DNA of 42,959 nucleotides from JAKANM01 sp964356495 (GTDB taxonomy: Bacteria > Patescibacteriota > Patescibacteriia > Magasanikbacterales > GWA2-37-8). Position numbers and translations under genes: made by a program. Where the stretch lies: contig CAYHHR010000005.1 of the NCBI GenBank assembly GCA_964356495.1, positions 1-42,959 of the forward strand, given 5' to 3'. Positions 1-7,511 of this stretch are shown one piece after another (within the stretch, counting starts at the first letter, position 1; each line of letters begins with the position of its first letter). The notes under the pieces are model-generated. The model made no database searches, was not told the origin of the DNA, and saw only the letters and a program-made list of their open reading frames with translations.

Positions 1-243
1 AACATCGTATTTTTTACAGAGAGCTCTCACCCCCCTTGCATTATCCATACTAACTCCCGGCAATTTAACCGAAAGATTCGCAAAAGCTTTAGCGAGATCT
101 TCTCTTGAACCGATGATAATCCTCTTTTCTTTAATAGCATTAATAAGCTTCTCCCGCGATAAATTATCAACAATAACAACACCCTCAGGAAGTTCTTTTT
201 TTTCTTTCATTTCCGCAGGATTATATCCGGCATGCTCACCCAT
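1..243 (-). CDS. Hypothetical protein, 3' part cut off by the contig edge
   Basis: An 81-codon frame reads from ATG at 243 to the contig edge without a stop. It begins MGEHAGYNPAEMKEKKELPE and continues with a lysine-rich, helix-prone stretch; no domain is recognised. It starts 24 bases after the stop of the SPFH gene and on the same strand, so it is probably the last visible gene of the yidC-SPFH transcript. The base composition and codon use look like the neighbouring genes. The function is unknown and the true length cannot be judged. Confidence 0.6.
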   Translation of the reverse strand, partial: MGEHAGYNPAEMKEKKELPEGVVIVDNLSREKLINAIKEKRIIIGSREDLAKAFANLSVKLPGVSMDNARGVRALCKKYDV

Positions 244-267
244 ATTGTAAAATTAAAAAAAATAAAA

Positions 268-846
268 CTACGGCTGATGGATCTGAGAAATCTCGCTAAG
301 AAGCACATTTTCGACGTAAATACCGCGCGGATAAAATATCCTTTCTAATTCATTTTTCAGCTCCATCTCAACATTATCACGGTGCGAACCGATAATATTT
401 GTATAATCAAACCGGCTGAAAACCATGCGAATACGGCTACGAATCGCGGGACGAACAATTTTCGCCACGAAGTCCTCGCCAACCGTCTGCCAAATAGACG
501 GCACCTGGTGGATATCAAGCCTAAGCAGAATCGTCCCCTCGACTCCAACTCTCTTGCCATCCTGCGTCACCGCGGCAATAGGAATATCGCCGAGCGCGTT
601 GGCATGCTCAGGATTGAACTGCCTGGAAATACTATATTCGAGCGTCTGAACATTGAATAATTTCGCTTTCTGCCAAAACGGAATTTTCAGATGCAAACCT
701 GGAGTCAAAACTTTTTTCAAAACGCCGCGGCCTAAATCATAAACACAGGCAACGTAACCCGGTGGAACGTAAATAAACAGACCCTTGAGGACATCGTCGA
801 CAACGAACGAATAAACTAACTTGTCTAAATCGTTGGACTCGGCCAT
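268..846 (-). CDS. SPFH/Band 7 (slipin/prohibitin-like) domain protein, short form
   Basis: 192 residues that match an SPFH core: a VPPGYVACVYDLGRG opening strand pair, the TPGLHLKIPF turn, and a C-terminal helix ending in the usual FYPRGIYVENVLLSEI strand. SPFH proteins form membrane-associated oligomers that organise membrane domains or guard proteases. This copy stops right after the domain and lacks the long C-terminal coiled coil of flotillins and HflK/C; no strong N-terminal transmembrane helix is obvious either. It follows yidC by 8 bases on the same strand, so the two are probably co-transcribed and the protein may act at the membrane during insertion or quality control; that role is inference. 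Family assignment is fairly safe, subfamily is not. Confidence 0.75.
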   Translation of the reverse strand: MAESNDLDKLVYSFVVDDVLKGLFIYVPPGYVACVYDLGRGVLKKVLTPGLHLKIPFWQKAKLFNVQTLEYSISRQFNPEHANALGDIPIAAVTQDGKRVGVEGTILLRLDIHQVPSIWQTVGEDFVAKIVRPAIRSRIRMVFSRFDYTNIIGSHRDNVEMELKNELERIFYPRGIYVENVLLSEISQIHQP

Positions 847-854
847 AAGTTTAA

Positions 855-1586
855 TTAGTTATGAGTGACCACTGACTTTTTCGCCGGTTTCGCCTTCTTT
901 TCAGGATGATGGACCAGATAATGGATAATTTTAATTATATCAGAAAACATCATGGTCGTCAAAATAAACAAGGATTTAACCATCGGAAGATACCATAGGG
1001 CGAAAAAGGTAAAAATCGGAAAAAAGATAATAAAGTACATCTCCGATTTATCCCAACGTTTATGTTTCTGCGAAGCCGTCAAGGTAGAGAGCAACAGATA
1101 CAATGACGCGAGGCCGGCCCAGATGGAATTGTGACTGATGCCAACATCAAAACCGTAGAAATTAGTATCGATTTTACCCGGATAATCAATGACCGGATAA
1201 AGCGTCTTGATAACATGCTCGCCGGTGATACCCTGCAAAAATACCTGATAGAGCAAAACCAAAACCAAAAGTTGAATCGCGAGGTTGACCACCGATGCCC
1301 ATGGCGAAATATGATATTTGCGCATCACGCGACGAGTGGCCTCCCGCTGAGCGATACGGTCGTTTTTGAAAGCCAGCATCGCCTTACTTGTTTCCGAAGC
1401 TGCCTTCTCCCGACGATCGGCCGCCAATACGGAAATAATCGACAGGGGAAGCAATAGAATTCGCAAAAAAATTGTCATCCAGACCACCGCCCAACCTAGA
1501 TTGAACCCCGCAACATTGATGTAAAGCCAAATCAGCGCGTTGAATAACGGCTGAAATAAAATATAGTACCAAATTGAATCAAGCAT
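855..1586 (-). CDS. yidC: YidC/Oxa1 membrane protein insertase
   Basis: 243 residues with about five hydrophobic segments. It shows the Oxa1/YidC opening FQPLFNALIWLY and an arginine (R42, in TIFLRILLLPLSI) at the position of the hydrophilic-groove arginine used to receive substrates. A positively charged cytoplasmic hairpin (about residues 58-95) follows TM2. There is no large extracytoplasmic P1 domain, as in Gram-positive and CPR forms. The basic tail (KKAKPAKK) may contact the ribosome. The protein inserts and folds membrane proteins with or without SecYEG. It sits downstream of a NUDIX gene on the same strand, with a 42-base gap, and is followed by the SPFH gene. The usual rpmH-rnpA-yidC order is not seen here. 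Confidence 0.9.
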   Translation of the reverse strand: MLDSIWYYILFQPLFNALIWLYINVAGFNLGWAVVWMTIFLRILLLPLSIISVLAADRREKAASETSKAMLAFKNDRIAQREATRRVMRKYHISPWASVVNLAIQLLVLVLLYQVFLQGITGEHVIKTLYPVIDYPGKIDTNFYGFDVGISHNSIWAGLASLYLLLSTLTASQKHKRWDKSEMYFIIFFPIFTFFALWYLPMVKSLFILTTMMFSDIIKIIHYLVHHPEKKAKPAKKSVVTHN

Positions 1587-1628
1587 ATAGATTTGCAGAC
1601 CTATTATACTACAAAAACACTCAAATTG

Positions 1629-2195
1629 CTAAAAGAGCAACTTGCGCAATTCTTCTTTCTTTTTCGGATCAAGACGGGCTCGCAATAATATTTCCATCAA
1701 TTCCTTATTGCGCATCGATTCATCCTCGGAAAGCATTAAAAATTCCTCGAAATTAACCAACCGGGAGGTGATTTTTTCACCGGCATCGAGATGCGGTACC
1801 TGAATTTTATGCCCCTGGCGCGCGACAAACAGGTAGACTGTCCAATCAATTTTGTGGTAGGGACGAAATTCATTTAGAAGCGTCCAATCAGATGATTCAT
1901 AGCCGGTTTCCTCTAGTAATTCCCGTTTAGCGGCAGAAAGCGGATCTTCCCCATCATCAACGCAACCGCCCGGCATTGTAAGAAACGGCACTTCACGATC
2001 CGGCTGAAGCTCCCGCTGGATTAAAATTTTATCACCGACCGTAGTGATGACAATGACGCTATTTGTCCGACGAAGACGCTCAAAAATTTCAATACTGCCG
2101 TCGAACATTTTTTGTTCCCACTGCCAAACCTCAAAAATTTTCCCCTTGAAGACCGATTTGGCGTTTGGCGGCATTTTGCTTCTTGCTATTGTCAT
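1629..2195 (-). CDS. NUDIX hydrolase (ADP-ribose pyrophosphatase-like)
   Basis: 188 residues with a complete Nudix box at about residues 77-99: G, five residues, E83, seven residues, then RELLEETG. The preceding LTMPGG turn and the N-terminal strand layout (EVWQWEQKMFDGS) resemble the ADP-ribose/ADP-sugar pyrophosphatase branch rather than MutT. The enzyme would cleave a nucleoside diphosphate linked to another moiety using Mg2+ held by the RExxEE acidic residues. The C-terminal 40 residues are charged. Start ATG at 2195 lies 6 bases after the stop of the small membrane protein upstream, which suggests one transcript. Substrate cannot be assigned from sequence alone. Confidence 0.85.
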   Translation of the reverse strand: MTIARSKMPPNAKSVFKGKIFEVWQWEQKMFDGSIEIFERLRRTNSVIVITTVGDKILIQRELQPDREVPFLTMPGGCVDDGEDPLSAAKRELLEETGYESSDWTLLNEFRPYHKIDWTVYLFVARQGHKIQVPHLDAGEKITSRLVNFEEFLMLSEDESMRNKELMEILLRARLDPKKKEELRKLLF

Positions 2196-2200
2196 ATTTT

Positions 2201-2557
2201 TTAGCGGAAAAATTCAAAATGGTTCACGGTCGCGATATACAGCAAAGCCAGTGTAAAAAATATCGCGAGCCCCGCAAAAATTGCTTTATGCGGACCGATC
2301 TTCGATGAAAGATATATGACCGCGAGCATATATGGAACCCATGATACCAGCGTGCCAATAAGAACAAATTTAGCGTGCTGGCTGACAGCCGCGCCGCCTT
2401 GAGTTTGGCCTATAAAGAAATAAGCGATCAGGGTAAAAACCGGGATAAGGGTAGCGAGACCGGAAAGCGTCCTATGCCCGCCTTCTTCAAGGGCCACAAT
2501 GATCGTGGTAAATAATCCGCCGGTGATAAAATAGACAACGAAGTTAGAAACATTCAT
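2201..2557 (-). CDS. Small four-helix membrane protein, GlpM/DUF3147-like
   Basis: 118 residues with four hydrophobic segments and short loops, no signal peptide. The first half (FITGGLFTTIIVALEEGG, then LATLIPVFTLIAYFFIGQ) resembles the pattern of the GlpM/DUF3147 family, in which a helix is followed by a charged turn and a proline-containing second helix. The family has no firmly known biochemical role. The gene is directly upstream of the NUDIX gene on the same strand. The assignment is by recalled pattern and moderately uncertain; that it is a real membrane protein gene is much safer. Confidence 0.6.
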   Translation of the reverse strand: MNVSNFVVYFITGGLFTTIIVALEEGGHRTLSGLATLIPVFTLIAYFFIGQTQGGAAVSQHAKFVLIGTLVSWVPYMLAVIYLSSKIGPHKAIFAGLAIFFTLALLYIATVNHFEFFR

Positions 2558-2605
2558 AAGTTAATTTTTGTGGCGTGTGATTGACGGTATTAGAACTGAA
2601 AAAAT

Positions 2606-2878
2606 TTATAAATTTTTATAAATATCGTGTTTGCCAATGGAGATAAATAAAATTTCGCCGTCAGTTTGCCGTTCAAAAATTATACGATAACCGCCAGTTA
2701 TCGAAATTGACCACAGCCCCATTAGTTTGCCTTGCAGAGGATGGAGGCGAAGCGACGGATGTAGAGGGTTATCTCGAAATATTTTTTCTTTTCTTATCGC
2801 TACGACGATTATCTCTTTCGGCAAACGCCGTAATTCGCGAACAAATTTTGAAGAATAAACAATCGAACTGATTATCAT
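2606..2878 (-). CDS. RelE/ParE-superfamily toxin (YafQ/RelE-like)
   Basis: 90 residues of the RelE fold: an N-terminal strand (IVYSSKFVRELRRLP), two helices, then the diagnostic end LHPLQGKLMGLWSISITGGY followed by RIIFE and a C-terminal FISIGKHDIYK. RelE-type toxins are usually ribosome-dependent mRNA endonucleases; the late R, H and Y residues are where the catalytic residues of that group lie. The start overlaps the stop of the antitoxin gene by 4 bases (ATGA), the usual order antitoxin then toxin. It should be kept inactive by the upstream protein and repressed by the complex at the operator upstream. Confidence 0.85.
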   Translation of the reverse strand: MIISSIVYSSKFVRELRRLPKEIIVVAIRKEKIFRDNPLHPSLRLHPLQGKLMGLWSISITGGYRIIFERQTDGEILFISIGKHDIYKNL

Positions 2879-3102
2879 ACCAAATCAGCCAGTGACTTGG
2901 CTTTAATTGAACGGCCCGCATGATATTCCTTGTGCGCGTCGCGAACGCTTTTTAGCAATTCGGTTTCCGATATCAAATCGATGTCAGCTTGAAATAAAAA
3001 TTTAACATACGAACCTAAAGAATTGTAGCCTCGTTTTTTGGCAACTCTCTTTAACCGCACCGCCTCAGCGGCGGGCATAGACAAACTTAACACTTGACGC
3101 AT
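2875..3102 (-). CDS. Ribbon-helix-helix antitoxin of the RelE-type pair
   Basis: 75 residues. The N-terminus (MRQVLSLSMPAAEAVRLKRV) fits a ribbon-helix-helix DNA-binding strand and first helix, with GYNSLGSYVKFLF as second helix; the C-terminal half is a charged, probably flexible toxin-binding segment. It would bind its own promoter as a dimer and neutralise the toxin encoded immediately downstream. A perfect palindrome sits in its promoter, exactly where an RHH autoregulator would act. The exact RHH subfamily is not recognised. Confidence 0.8.
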   Translation of the reverse strand: MRQVLSLSMPAAEAVRLKRVAKKRGYNSLGSYVKFLFQADIDLISETELLKSVRDAHKEYHAGRSIKAKSLADLV

Positions 3103-3134
3103 ATTACTAAAGTAAATATTAAGAAGATAGAATT

Positions 3135-3163
3135 ATTGTAATACGGATGTATTACAGTGTCAA
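3135..3163 (-). promoter_or_regulatory. Promoter and palindromic operator of the toxin-antitoxin operon
   Basis: On the minus strand TTGACA (3163-3158) and TACAAT (3140-3135) are separated by exactly 17 bases. Inside lies a perfect inverted repeat with 8-base arms, TGTAATAC and GTATTACA, around 4 bases (3137-3156). It covers the spacer and most of the -10 box, so a bound repressor would block polymerase. The promoter is 33 bases upstream of the antitoxin ATG. Confidence 0.75.
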
Positions 3164-3166
3164 GAG

Positions 3167-3252
3167 CGGAGAGTGAGGGATTCGAACCCTCGATACCTTG
3201 CGGTAAACGTGCTTTCCAAGCACGCGCCATAGACCAACTAGGCGAACTCTCC
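3167..3252 (-). tRNA. tRNA-Ser (anticodon GGA)
   Basis: The minus strand folds into a class II tRNA: acceptor GGAGAGT/ACTCTCC with discriminator G, a D arm, an anticodon arm with loop CTTGGAAAG (GGA at 3217-3215), a long variable arm, and a T arm containing GGTTCGAATCC. The long variable arm and the G discriminator fit serine. The 3' CCA is not encoded. It lies between the antitoxin promoter and the end of lgt. Confidence 0.95.
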
Positions 3253-3260
3253 AAACTATA

Positions 3261-3300
3261 AAATCCCAAACACCAATGTCCAATGCCCAATTTGGGATTT
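3261..3300 (-). terminator. Hairpin after lgt, built from a dispersed repeat
   Basis: Perfect 10-base arms AAATCCCAAA (3261-3270) and TTTGGGATTT (3291-3300) flank a 20-base loop. The next bases (to about 3320) repeat the AATTGGGATTTGG theme, as do those at 30.6-30.7 kb. It could end lgt transcription ahead of tRNA-Ser, but the T run is weak. Confidence 0.4.
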
Positions 3301-3324
3301 TGAAATTGGGATTTGGAAATTTGT

Positions 3325-4110
3325 TTAGTCAACTACTTTACGCGACTTAAATCTACCAATAAGCAGTGATAAAGTCAATGCTATAATAATGACACCCATC
3401 CCCCACTGCGCCGGAGTCAGATAACCATAGCGGGCGTCGCTCATCGGCAAATCAGTCGCGCGCAAAAAATCCAGCATAAACCGCGCGGTGGCGTACGAAA
3501 GCGACGAATATAGCGCCACCAACCCCCAACGTTTTTTTATCAATTTTGGAAAAAGCCAAACAAAAATTGCGAATAAAGCAAAACAAACCAATGATTCAAG
3601 CAAACCCAGATTATACCGAGTTCCGAATGGAAATTGTTCCGCGAGAAAAAAATTGGTAAGGCGGCCGGGATGCATATCGGTGATAAAACACCCCAACCGA
3701 CCAATGCCAAATCCCAGCAAGAGGCTTACCGCCATGATGTCAAAATAAGGCATGAACTCCTTGGCTTTGAAGTGGCGGAATTTTATAAATAAATATAAAG
3801 CCAGCAGAGCGCCAAAAAATCCGCCCGTTGATGACAAACCGCCGTGCCAAAATTTCAAGATTTCGCTTGGATACTGCAGGTAGTAATCCAAATTATAAAA
3901 TACAACGTGAAAAACCCGCGCGAAAAAGAATGCTGAAATCAACATCCAAATCTCCGCGTCCAGCAGTACCTCCTCTGAAAGCAAGTATTTCTTTGCGAGG
4001 CGCATCATGAAAAGCGTCGCGGCAACAATTCCGGCAGCGACAAACGCGCCCCACATTTGAATCGCGATCGGGCCAATCTGGAAATAATTGATTTGAAAAA
4101 ATGGAATCAT
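3325..4110 (-). CDS. lgt: Prolipoprotein diacylglyceryl transferase
   Basis: 261 residues, about seven hydrophobic segments. The Lgt signature is present in variant form as GRLGCFITDMHPGRLTN, with the essential arginine-rich ends; the HGG in FWHGGLSSTGGFFGA corresponds to the conserved periplasmic HGG-containing loop. It transfers diacylglycerol from phosphatidylglycerol to the lipobox cysteine of prelipoproteins. The gene starts 6 bases after the stop of the LOG-family gene, so it is probably the last gene of a gatC-gatA-LOG-lgt transcript. The signature is unusual in having C and TDMHP instead of the common NFINGE-type sequence, but the overall pattern is clear. Confidence 0.9.
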   Translation of the reverse strand: MIPFFQINYFQIGPIAIQMWGAFVAAGIVAATLFMMRLAKKYLLSEEVLLDAEIWMLISAFFFARVFHVVFYNLDYYLQYPSEILKFWHGGLSSTGGFFGALLALYLFIKFRHFKAKEFMPYFDIMAVSLLLGFGIGRLGCFITDMHPGRLTNFFLAEQFPFGTRYNLGLLESLVCFALFAIFVWLFPKLIKKRWGLVALYSSLSYATARFMLDFLRATDLPMSDARYGYLTPAQWGMGVIIIALTLSLLIGRFKSRKVVD

Positions 4111-4116
4111 ATAATA

Positions 4117-5484
4117 TTACTTTTTCAGCTGCAACGCCACCTCTTCCGGTTTATCGACAATTTTAAGGAGCAGCTCATCAGGGGCGGAGATGGTTTTGAA
4201 ATTTACATTTAGATTATGAATTATTTCAACAAGTTGTTTCCAATACTCCTTGCCATACAGCATAATCGGGATTAATTCCATTTTTTTGGTCTCCTGCAAG
4301 GTAAGAAGTTCAAACAGCTGATGCAGAGTGCCGAATCCGCCTGGAAAAAATACAAAAGCTTCAGACGGAGCGGTGATGATAAGTTTGCGGATAAAAGGAA
4401 AGAAAAATTCTTTTGAATGGGTGACAAAATTATTGATGCGTTCACGCCCGTGGAACTTCATCGTAATTCCAACGCTACGCGCGCCTACCTCGAACGCGCC
4501 TTTGTTGGCTGCTTCCATGATGCCGGGGCCGCCGCCAGTGATGATCGTGTGTTTATTTTGGCCGAGCAATTTGCCGACCTCATACGCGGAATTGTAATAT
4601 TTTGAACCTGGCAGACAGCTCTTGGTACCGAGGATAGTCACATCGTGTTCAAGCGTGGTCAAAAACTCAAAACCCTCAACCAGCTCCGCCATGATCCGAA
4701 AAATACGCCAGTCAGTGGTGCCTTCCTGGCAGAGTGGATTGCCAGGATCGTTATCGCAGACGTTGGCCTGATCAGGGACGTCCTTGATAAATTTAAACGC
4801 TTCCTCGGCGGTCTCGACGATATGCCAATTGTCCATTTCACTATCAGAAATCGAATGAACCTCATCCATCGCGCAAGTGCGCAAAAAATTTACAATCGGC
4901 TCCCAGTATTCCCGACCGACGAGAACAATCGGCGATTTATTCATGAAGCCGATTTCCATATAATCCACCACCTCAAAAAATTCATCCAGCGTCCCATAAC
5001 CACCGGGGAAAAAAACAAAGGCGTTGCCGGGAGAAGTAAGCATCACCTTGCGCGTAAAGAAATAATAAAAGGCGACCGACTTTTGGACGTAAGGATTGAT
5101 CCGCTGTTCCGTTGGCAGCTGGATGTTAAGCCCTACTGATTCCCCACCCACCTCAAACGCGCCTTTGTTGGCGGCTTCCATGATGCCGGGACCGCCACCG
5201 GTCACGGTCGTGAAGCCGTTTTTACCAAGCAGGCGCCCAAGATCTTCAGCGATTTTATAGTATTTATTGTTGGACGGAATTCGCGCTGATCCGAACACGA
5301 TTACTTCTTTTTTTAGTCCTCCTAAAAATTGGTATCCTTCCACCATCTCCGTAATGACACGAAATATTCTCCAGCTATCCCGATAGTTTACAACGGCGCC
5401 GGCGGTTGCGAAATGCCTCGGCACTGAAAGCGGGCCTCCAACCGTCGCGTCCGTCGATTGCAGTTTAGCGTTTGATTTGGACAT
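4117..5484 (-). CDS. Tandem-duplicated LOG-family (TIGR00730) nucleotide-binding protein
   Basis: 455 residues made of two copies of the LOG fold. Copy 1 (about 35-240) has GGGPGIMEAANKGAFEVG, TRK (144-146) and the active-site motif PGGYGTLDE (160-168). Copy 2 (about 255-450) has the same GGGPGIMEAANKGAFEVG, IRK (365-367) and PGGFGTLHQ (381-389). Single LOG proteins are phosphoribohydrolases that release the base from a nucleoside monophosphate; the last glutamate of PGGxGTxxE is catalytic. In copy 2 it is a glutamine, so only the first half is likely active and the second may be regulatory or structural. The half-sites share long identical stretches, so the duplication is internal. Substrate unknown. 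Confidence 0.85.
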   Translation of the reverse strand: MSKSNAKLQSTDATVGGPLSVPRHFATAGAVVNYRDSWRIFRVITEMVEGYQFLGGLKKEVIVFGSARIPSNNKYYKIAEDLGRLLGKNGFTTVTGGGPGIMEAANKGAFEVGGESVGLNIQLPTEQRINPYVQKSVAFYYFFTRKVMLTSPGNAFVFFPGGYGTLDEFFEVVDYMEIGFMNKSPIVLVGREYWEPIVNFLRTCAMDEVHSISDSEMDNWHIVETAEEAFKFIKDVPDQANVCDNDPGNPLCQEGTTDWRIFRIMAELVEGFEFLTTLEHDVTILGTKSCLPGSKYYNSAYEVGKLLGQNKHTIITGGGPGIMEAANKGAFEVGARSVGITMKFHGRERINNFVTHSKEFFFPFIRKLIITAPSEAFVFFPGGFGTLHQLFELLTLQETKKMELIPIMLYGKEYWKQLVEIIHNLNVNFKTISAPDELLLKIVDKPEEVALQLKK

Positions 5485-5498
5485 ATAAATTTCGATAT

Positions 5499-6965
5499 TT
5501 AGAAAGCGATGAATTGACCAATTTTTAAAACTTTTCCCTCGGCGAGACGCGGCCCGATAACCTGCACCCCAATCGGCAAATTACTTTTATCTCTGCCGGC
5601 CGGAACTGACAACGCCGGCATCCCGGCCAGAGCGGCCGGACCGACCATCACGTCGGCGAGGTACATCGACAATGGGTCATTGACCTTCTCACCGATCCCG
5701 AAGGCGGTGAAAGGCGAGGTTGGAGTGATTAGCACATCCACCTTTTTGAAAACCTCATCAAAATCACGGCGAATCAGCGTCCTAACCTGCTGGGCCTTTT
5801 TATAATACGCGTCATAATAACCGGCCGAAAGCGCGTAGGTACCGATCAGAATGCGCCGCTTAACTTCCTCCGGAAAACCCTGTTCGCGGGATTCGGCGTA
5901 GAGGTCGTCCAGGGCGCTCCCACCCCCTCTAACTCCCCCTCGGGCAGGGGGAGGAGCGATACGAACGCCGTACCTGATCCCATCAAGCCGCCCTAAATTC
6001 GAACTGTCCTCGCACGACACGATAATATAATAGGCGGCAATGGAATATTTGGTATGTGGCAGACTGACCTCGGTGATTTCACAGCCAAGTTTTTTTAATT
6101 TTTCTACAACTTCTAAAGTTCGCGCTTTGACTTCACTCTGAATGCCGGGCGCGTCAAAATATTCCTTTGGCAAACCGATTTTCATTTTTCGGATTTCGGA
6201 TTTCGGATTTCGCATCTCATCAATATAATCCGGAACCGATTCCGGAACAGTAGTCGCGTCCATTTTGTCCTGCCCCGCGATAATCCGCATAACCAAAGCC
6301 GCGTCCTCGACAGTTTTGGTAATCGGCCCGACCGTATCAAGCGAAGACGCCATTGGCATTATCCCATGGCGCGAATTTCGTCCGTAGCTTGGTCGAAGCC
6401 CTACCACGCCGCAGAAACTGGCCGGCTGGCGAATCGACCCGCCCGTATCCTCAGCGATCGAGTAGATGCACATATCGTCCGCCACGGCAGCTGCCGACCC
6501 GCCGGACGAACCCCCCGCCACCTTAGCGAGGTCGCGCGGATTACGAACCGGACCATACATGCTGTTCTCGTTGCTGGCGCCATGCCCGAAAGCGTCACAA
6601 TTATTTTTCCCGACCAGCACTCCCCCGGCAGAGCGAATTTTACGAACGACAGTCGCTTCGTACGGCGGAATATAATTATCTAAGATCTTTGCCGAGCCAG
6701 TTGAACGAACTCCTTCAGTGCTAATCGCGTCTTTTACGGAAAATGGAATACCGGTCAGCACTCCTGCTTTGCCGGACGCGATCAGCGCGTCGGCCGCCTT
6801 GGCTTCTCGCAAAGCATCTTCTTCGGTAACAGTGATAAACGCGTTGATTTCAGGGTTGCGTTTTTTTATGCGATCAAGACACGCTTTCGTGAGCTCAACT
6901 GAAGTAAATTTTTCATTTTTCAGTCCCTCCGCGGCGGATTTAATTGTCAGCTCGTTTAGATTCAT
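5499..6965 (-). CDS. gatA: Glutamyl-tRNA(Gln)/aspartyl-tRNA(Asn) amidotransferase subunit A
   Basis: 488 residues from ATG at 6965; an upstream in-frame extension to 7004 would overlap gatC and is not conserved in form, so the later start was chosen. It shows the amidase signature and the Lys-cisSer-Ser triad at K78, S153 (GGSSGGSAAA) and S177 (DTGGSIRQPAS). GatA releases ammonia from glutamine or asparagine for the GatB kinase/amidase. It follows gatC after 1 base; gatB is not in the window. Two in-frame insertions are foreign to the family: residues 252-259 from a 7-base tandem repeat and residues about 337-350 from a G/C palindrome. Both fall in places where loops are expected. Confidence 0.95.
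   Translation of the reverse strand: MNLNELTIKSAAEGLKNEKFTSVELTKACLDRIKKRNPEINAFITVTEEDALREAKAADALIASGKAGVLTGIPFSVKDAISTEGVRSTGSAKILDNYIPPYEATVVRKIRSAGGVLVGKNNCDAFGHGASNENSMYGPVRNPRDLAKVAGGSSGGSAAAVADDMCIYSIAEDTGGSIRQPASFCGVVGLRPSYGRNSRHGIMPMASSLDTVGPITKTVEDAALVMRIIAGQDKMDATTVPESVPDYIDEMRNPKSEIRKMKIGLPKEYFDAPGIQSEVKARTLEVVEKLKKLGCEITEVSLPHTKYSIAAYYIIVSCEDSSNLGRLDGIRYGVRIAPPPARGGVRGGGSALDDLYAESREQGFPEEVKRRILIGTYALSAGYYDAYYKKAQQVRTLIRRDFDEVFKKVDVLITPTSPFTAFGIGEKVNDPLSMYLADVMVGPAALAGMPALSVPAGRDKSNLPIGVQVIGPRLAEGKVLKIGQFIAF
5915..5958. repeat. Palindromic repeat inserted in frame inside gatA
   Basis: Outer arms CGCTCC (5915-5920) and GGAGCG (5953-5958) enclose CTCCCCCT (5933-5940) and AGGGGGAG (5946-5953). 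It belongs to the same C-run/G-run family as the intergenic palindromes at 7357-7377 and 7435-7455. In gatA it encodes roughly PPPARGGVRGGG. Confidence 0.65.
6187..6212. repeat. 7-base tandem repeat (unit TTTCGGA) inside gatA
   Basis: Nearly four copies of TTTCGGA in a row. Read on the minus strand it codes RNPKSEIR. The same unit, in the same reading frame, is found inside tsaE at 7711-7743. Confidence 0.8.
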
Positions 6966-6966
6966 A

Positions 6967-7257
6967 TTATTCTTCAAAAACTTCCGGTACCACCAACTCC
7001 CCATTCTCGACCTCCGGCATCGCCGCTAATATTTTAGCCTGCCGTCCGGAATCTTGCGCCACATCTTCGCGATATACGTCCTCGAGTCCGGTCACCTGAA
7101 AGGTCGGTTCGACTCCGGTCGTATCAACCTCATTTAAAATTTTCATGTAATCCAAAACCGCGGAAATGGTTACCGCGTAGCGTTTTTCTTCTTCGCTATT
7201 TAATTTTAGCCTGGCAAGCGAGGCGATTTTCCTGATTTCATCGATAGATAGCGGCAT
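6967..7257 (-). CDS. gatC: Glutamyl-tRNA(Gln)/aspartyl-tRNA(Asn) amidotransferase subunit C
   Basis: 96 residues, the usual GatC length. The start MPLSIDEIRKIASLARLKLN and the following SEEEKRYAVTISAVLDYMKILNEV are classic GatC, as is the TTGVEPT segment. GatC wraps around the GatA-GatB interface and stabilises the complex. Its stop is one base from the gatA ATG, so the two are translated together. A good promoter lies 25 bases upstream. Confidence 0.95.
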   Translation of the reverse strand: MPLSIDEIRKIASLARLKLNSEEEKRYAVTISAVLDYMKILNEVDTTGVEPTFQVTGLEDVYREDVAQDSGRQAKILAAMPEVENGELVVPEVFEE

Positions 7258-7281
7258 AGTTTTCTTAATTATTCCCTAAAA

Positions 7282-7310
7282 AGTATACTCTAGAATTGCT
7301 AATTTTTCAA
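7282..7310 (-). promoter_or_regulatory. Promoter of gatC-gatA-LOG-lgt
   Basis: Minus-strand TTGAAA (7310-7305), 17 bases, TATACT (7287-7282), giving a leader of about 20 bases before the gatC ATG at 7257. Confidence 0.6.
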
Positions 7311-7324
7311 ATCAATCAATTTCT

Positions 7325-7460
7325 CTTCCCCCTTTTAGGGGACAGTCTCTCAATTCCCTCCCCCTATTAGGGGGAGGACGGAGGTGGGGGTATCTCCACG
7401 AACTCCGAATTACAAGACAATACCCCTCTCCTGCCCCTCCCCTAATAGGGGAGGGCTATA
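7325..7460. repeat. Pair of C-run/G-run palindromes between gatC and tsaE
   Basis: Two perfect 21-base palindromes with one central base: CCTCCCCCTA/TAGGGGGAGG at 7357-7377 and CCCTCCCCTA/TAGGGGAGGG at 7435-7455, plus a degenerate copy near 7328-7342. They fill most of the gap between divergent genes and look like a miniature dispersed element. Confidence 0.7.
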
Positions 7461-7476
7461 ACGAAGGGAGAAGCCA

Positions 7477-7505
7477 TTGATTCCTAATTCATTGTTAGGT
7501 AATAT
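7477..7505 (+). promoter_or_regulatory. Promoter of tsaE, giving a leaderless transcript
   Basis: TTGATT (7477-7482), 17 bases, TAATAT (7500-7505). The expected start of transcription, about 7 bases on, coincides with the tsaE ATG at 7512; no Shine-Dalgarno sequence could fit. Confidence 0.55.
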
Positions 7506-7511
7506 ATAACT

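Noticed and set aside
3087..3332. An 81-codon minus-strand frame across tRNA-Ser
   Set aside because: It runs through the tRNA and its promoter region; the protein text is the usual antisense/tRNA artefact.
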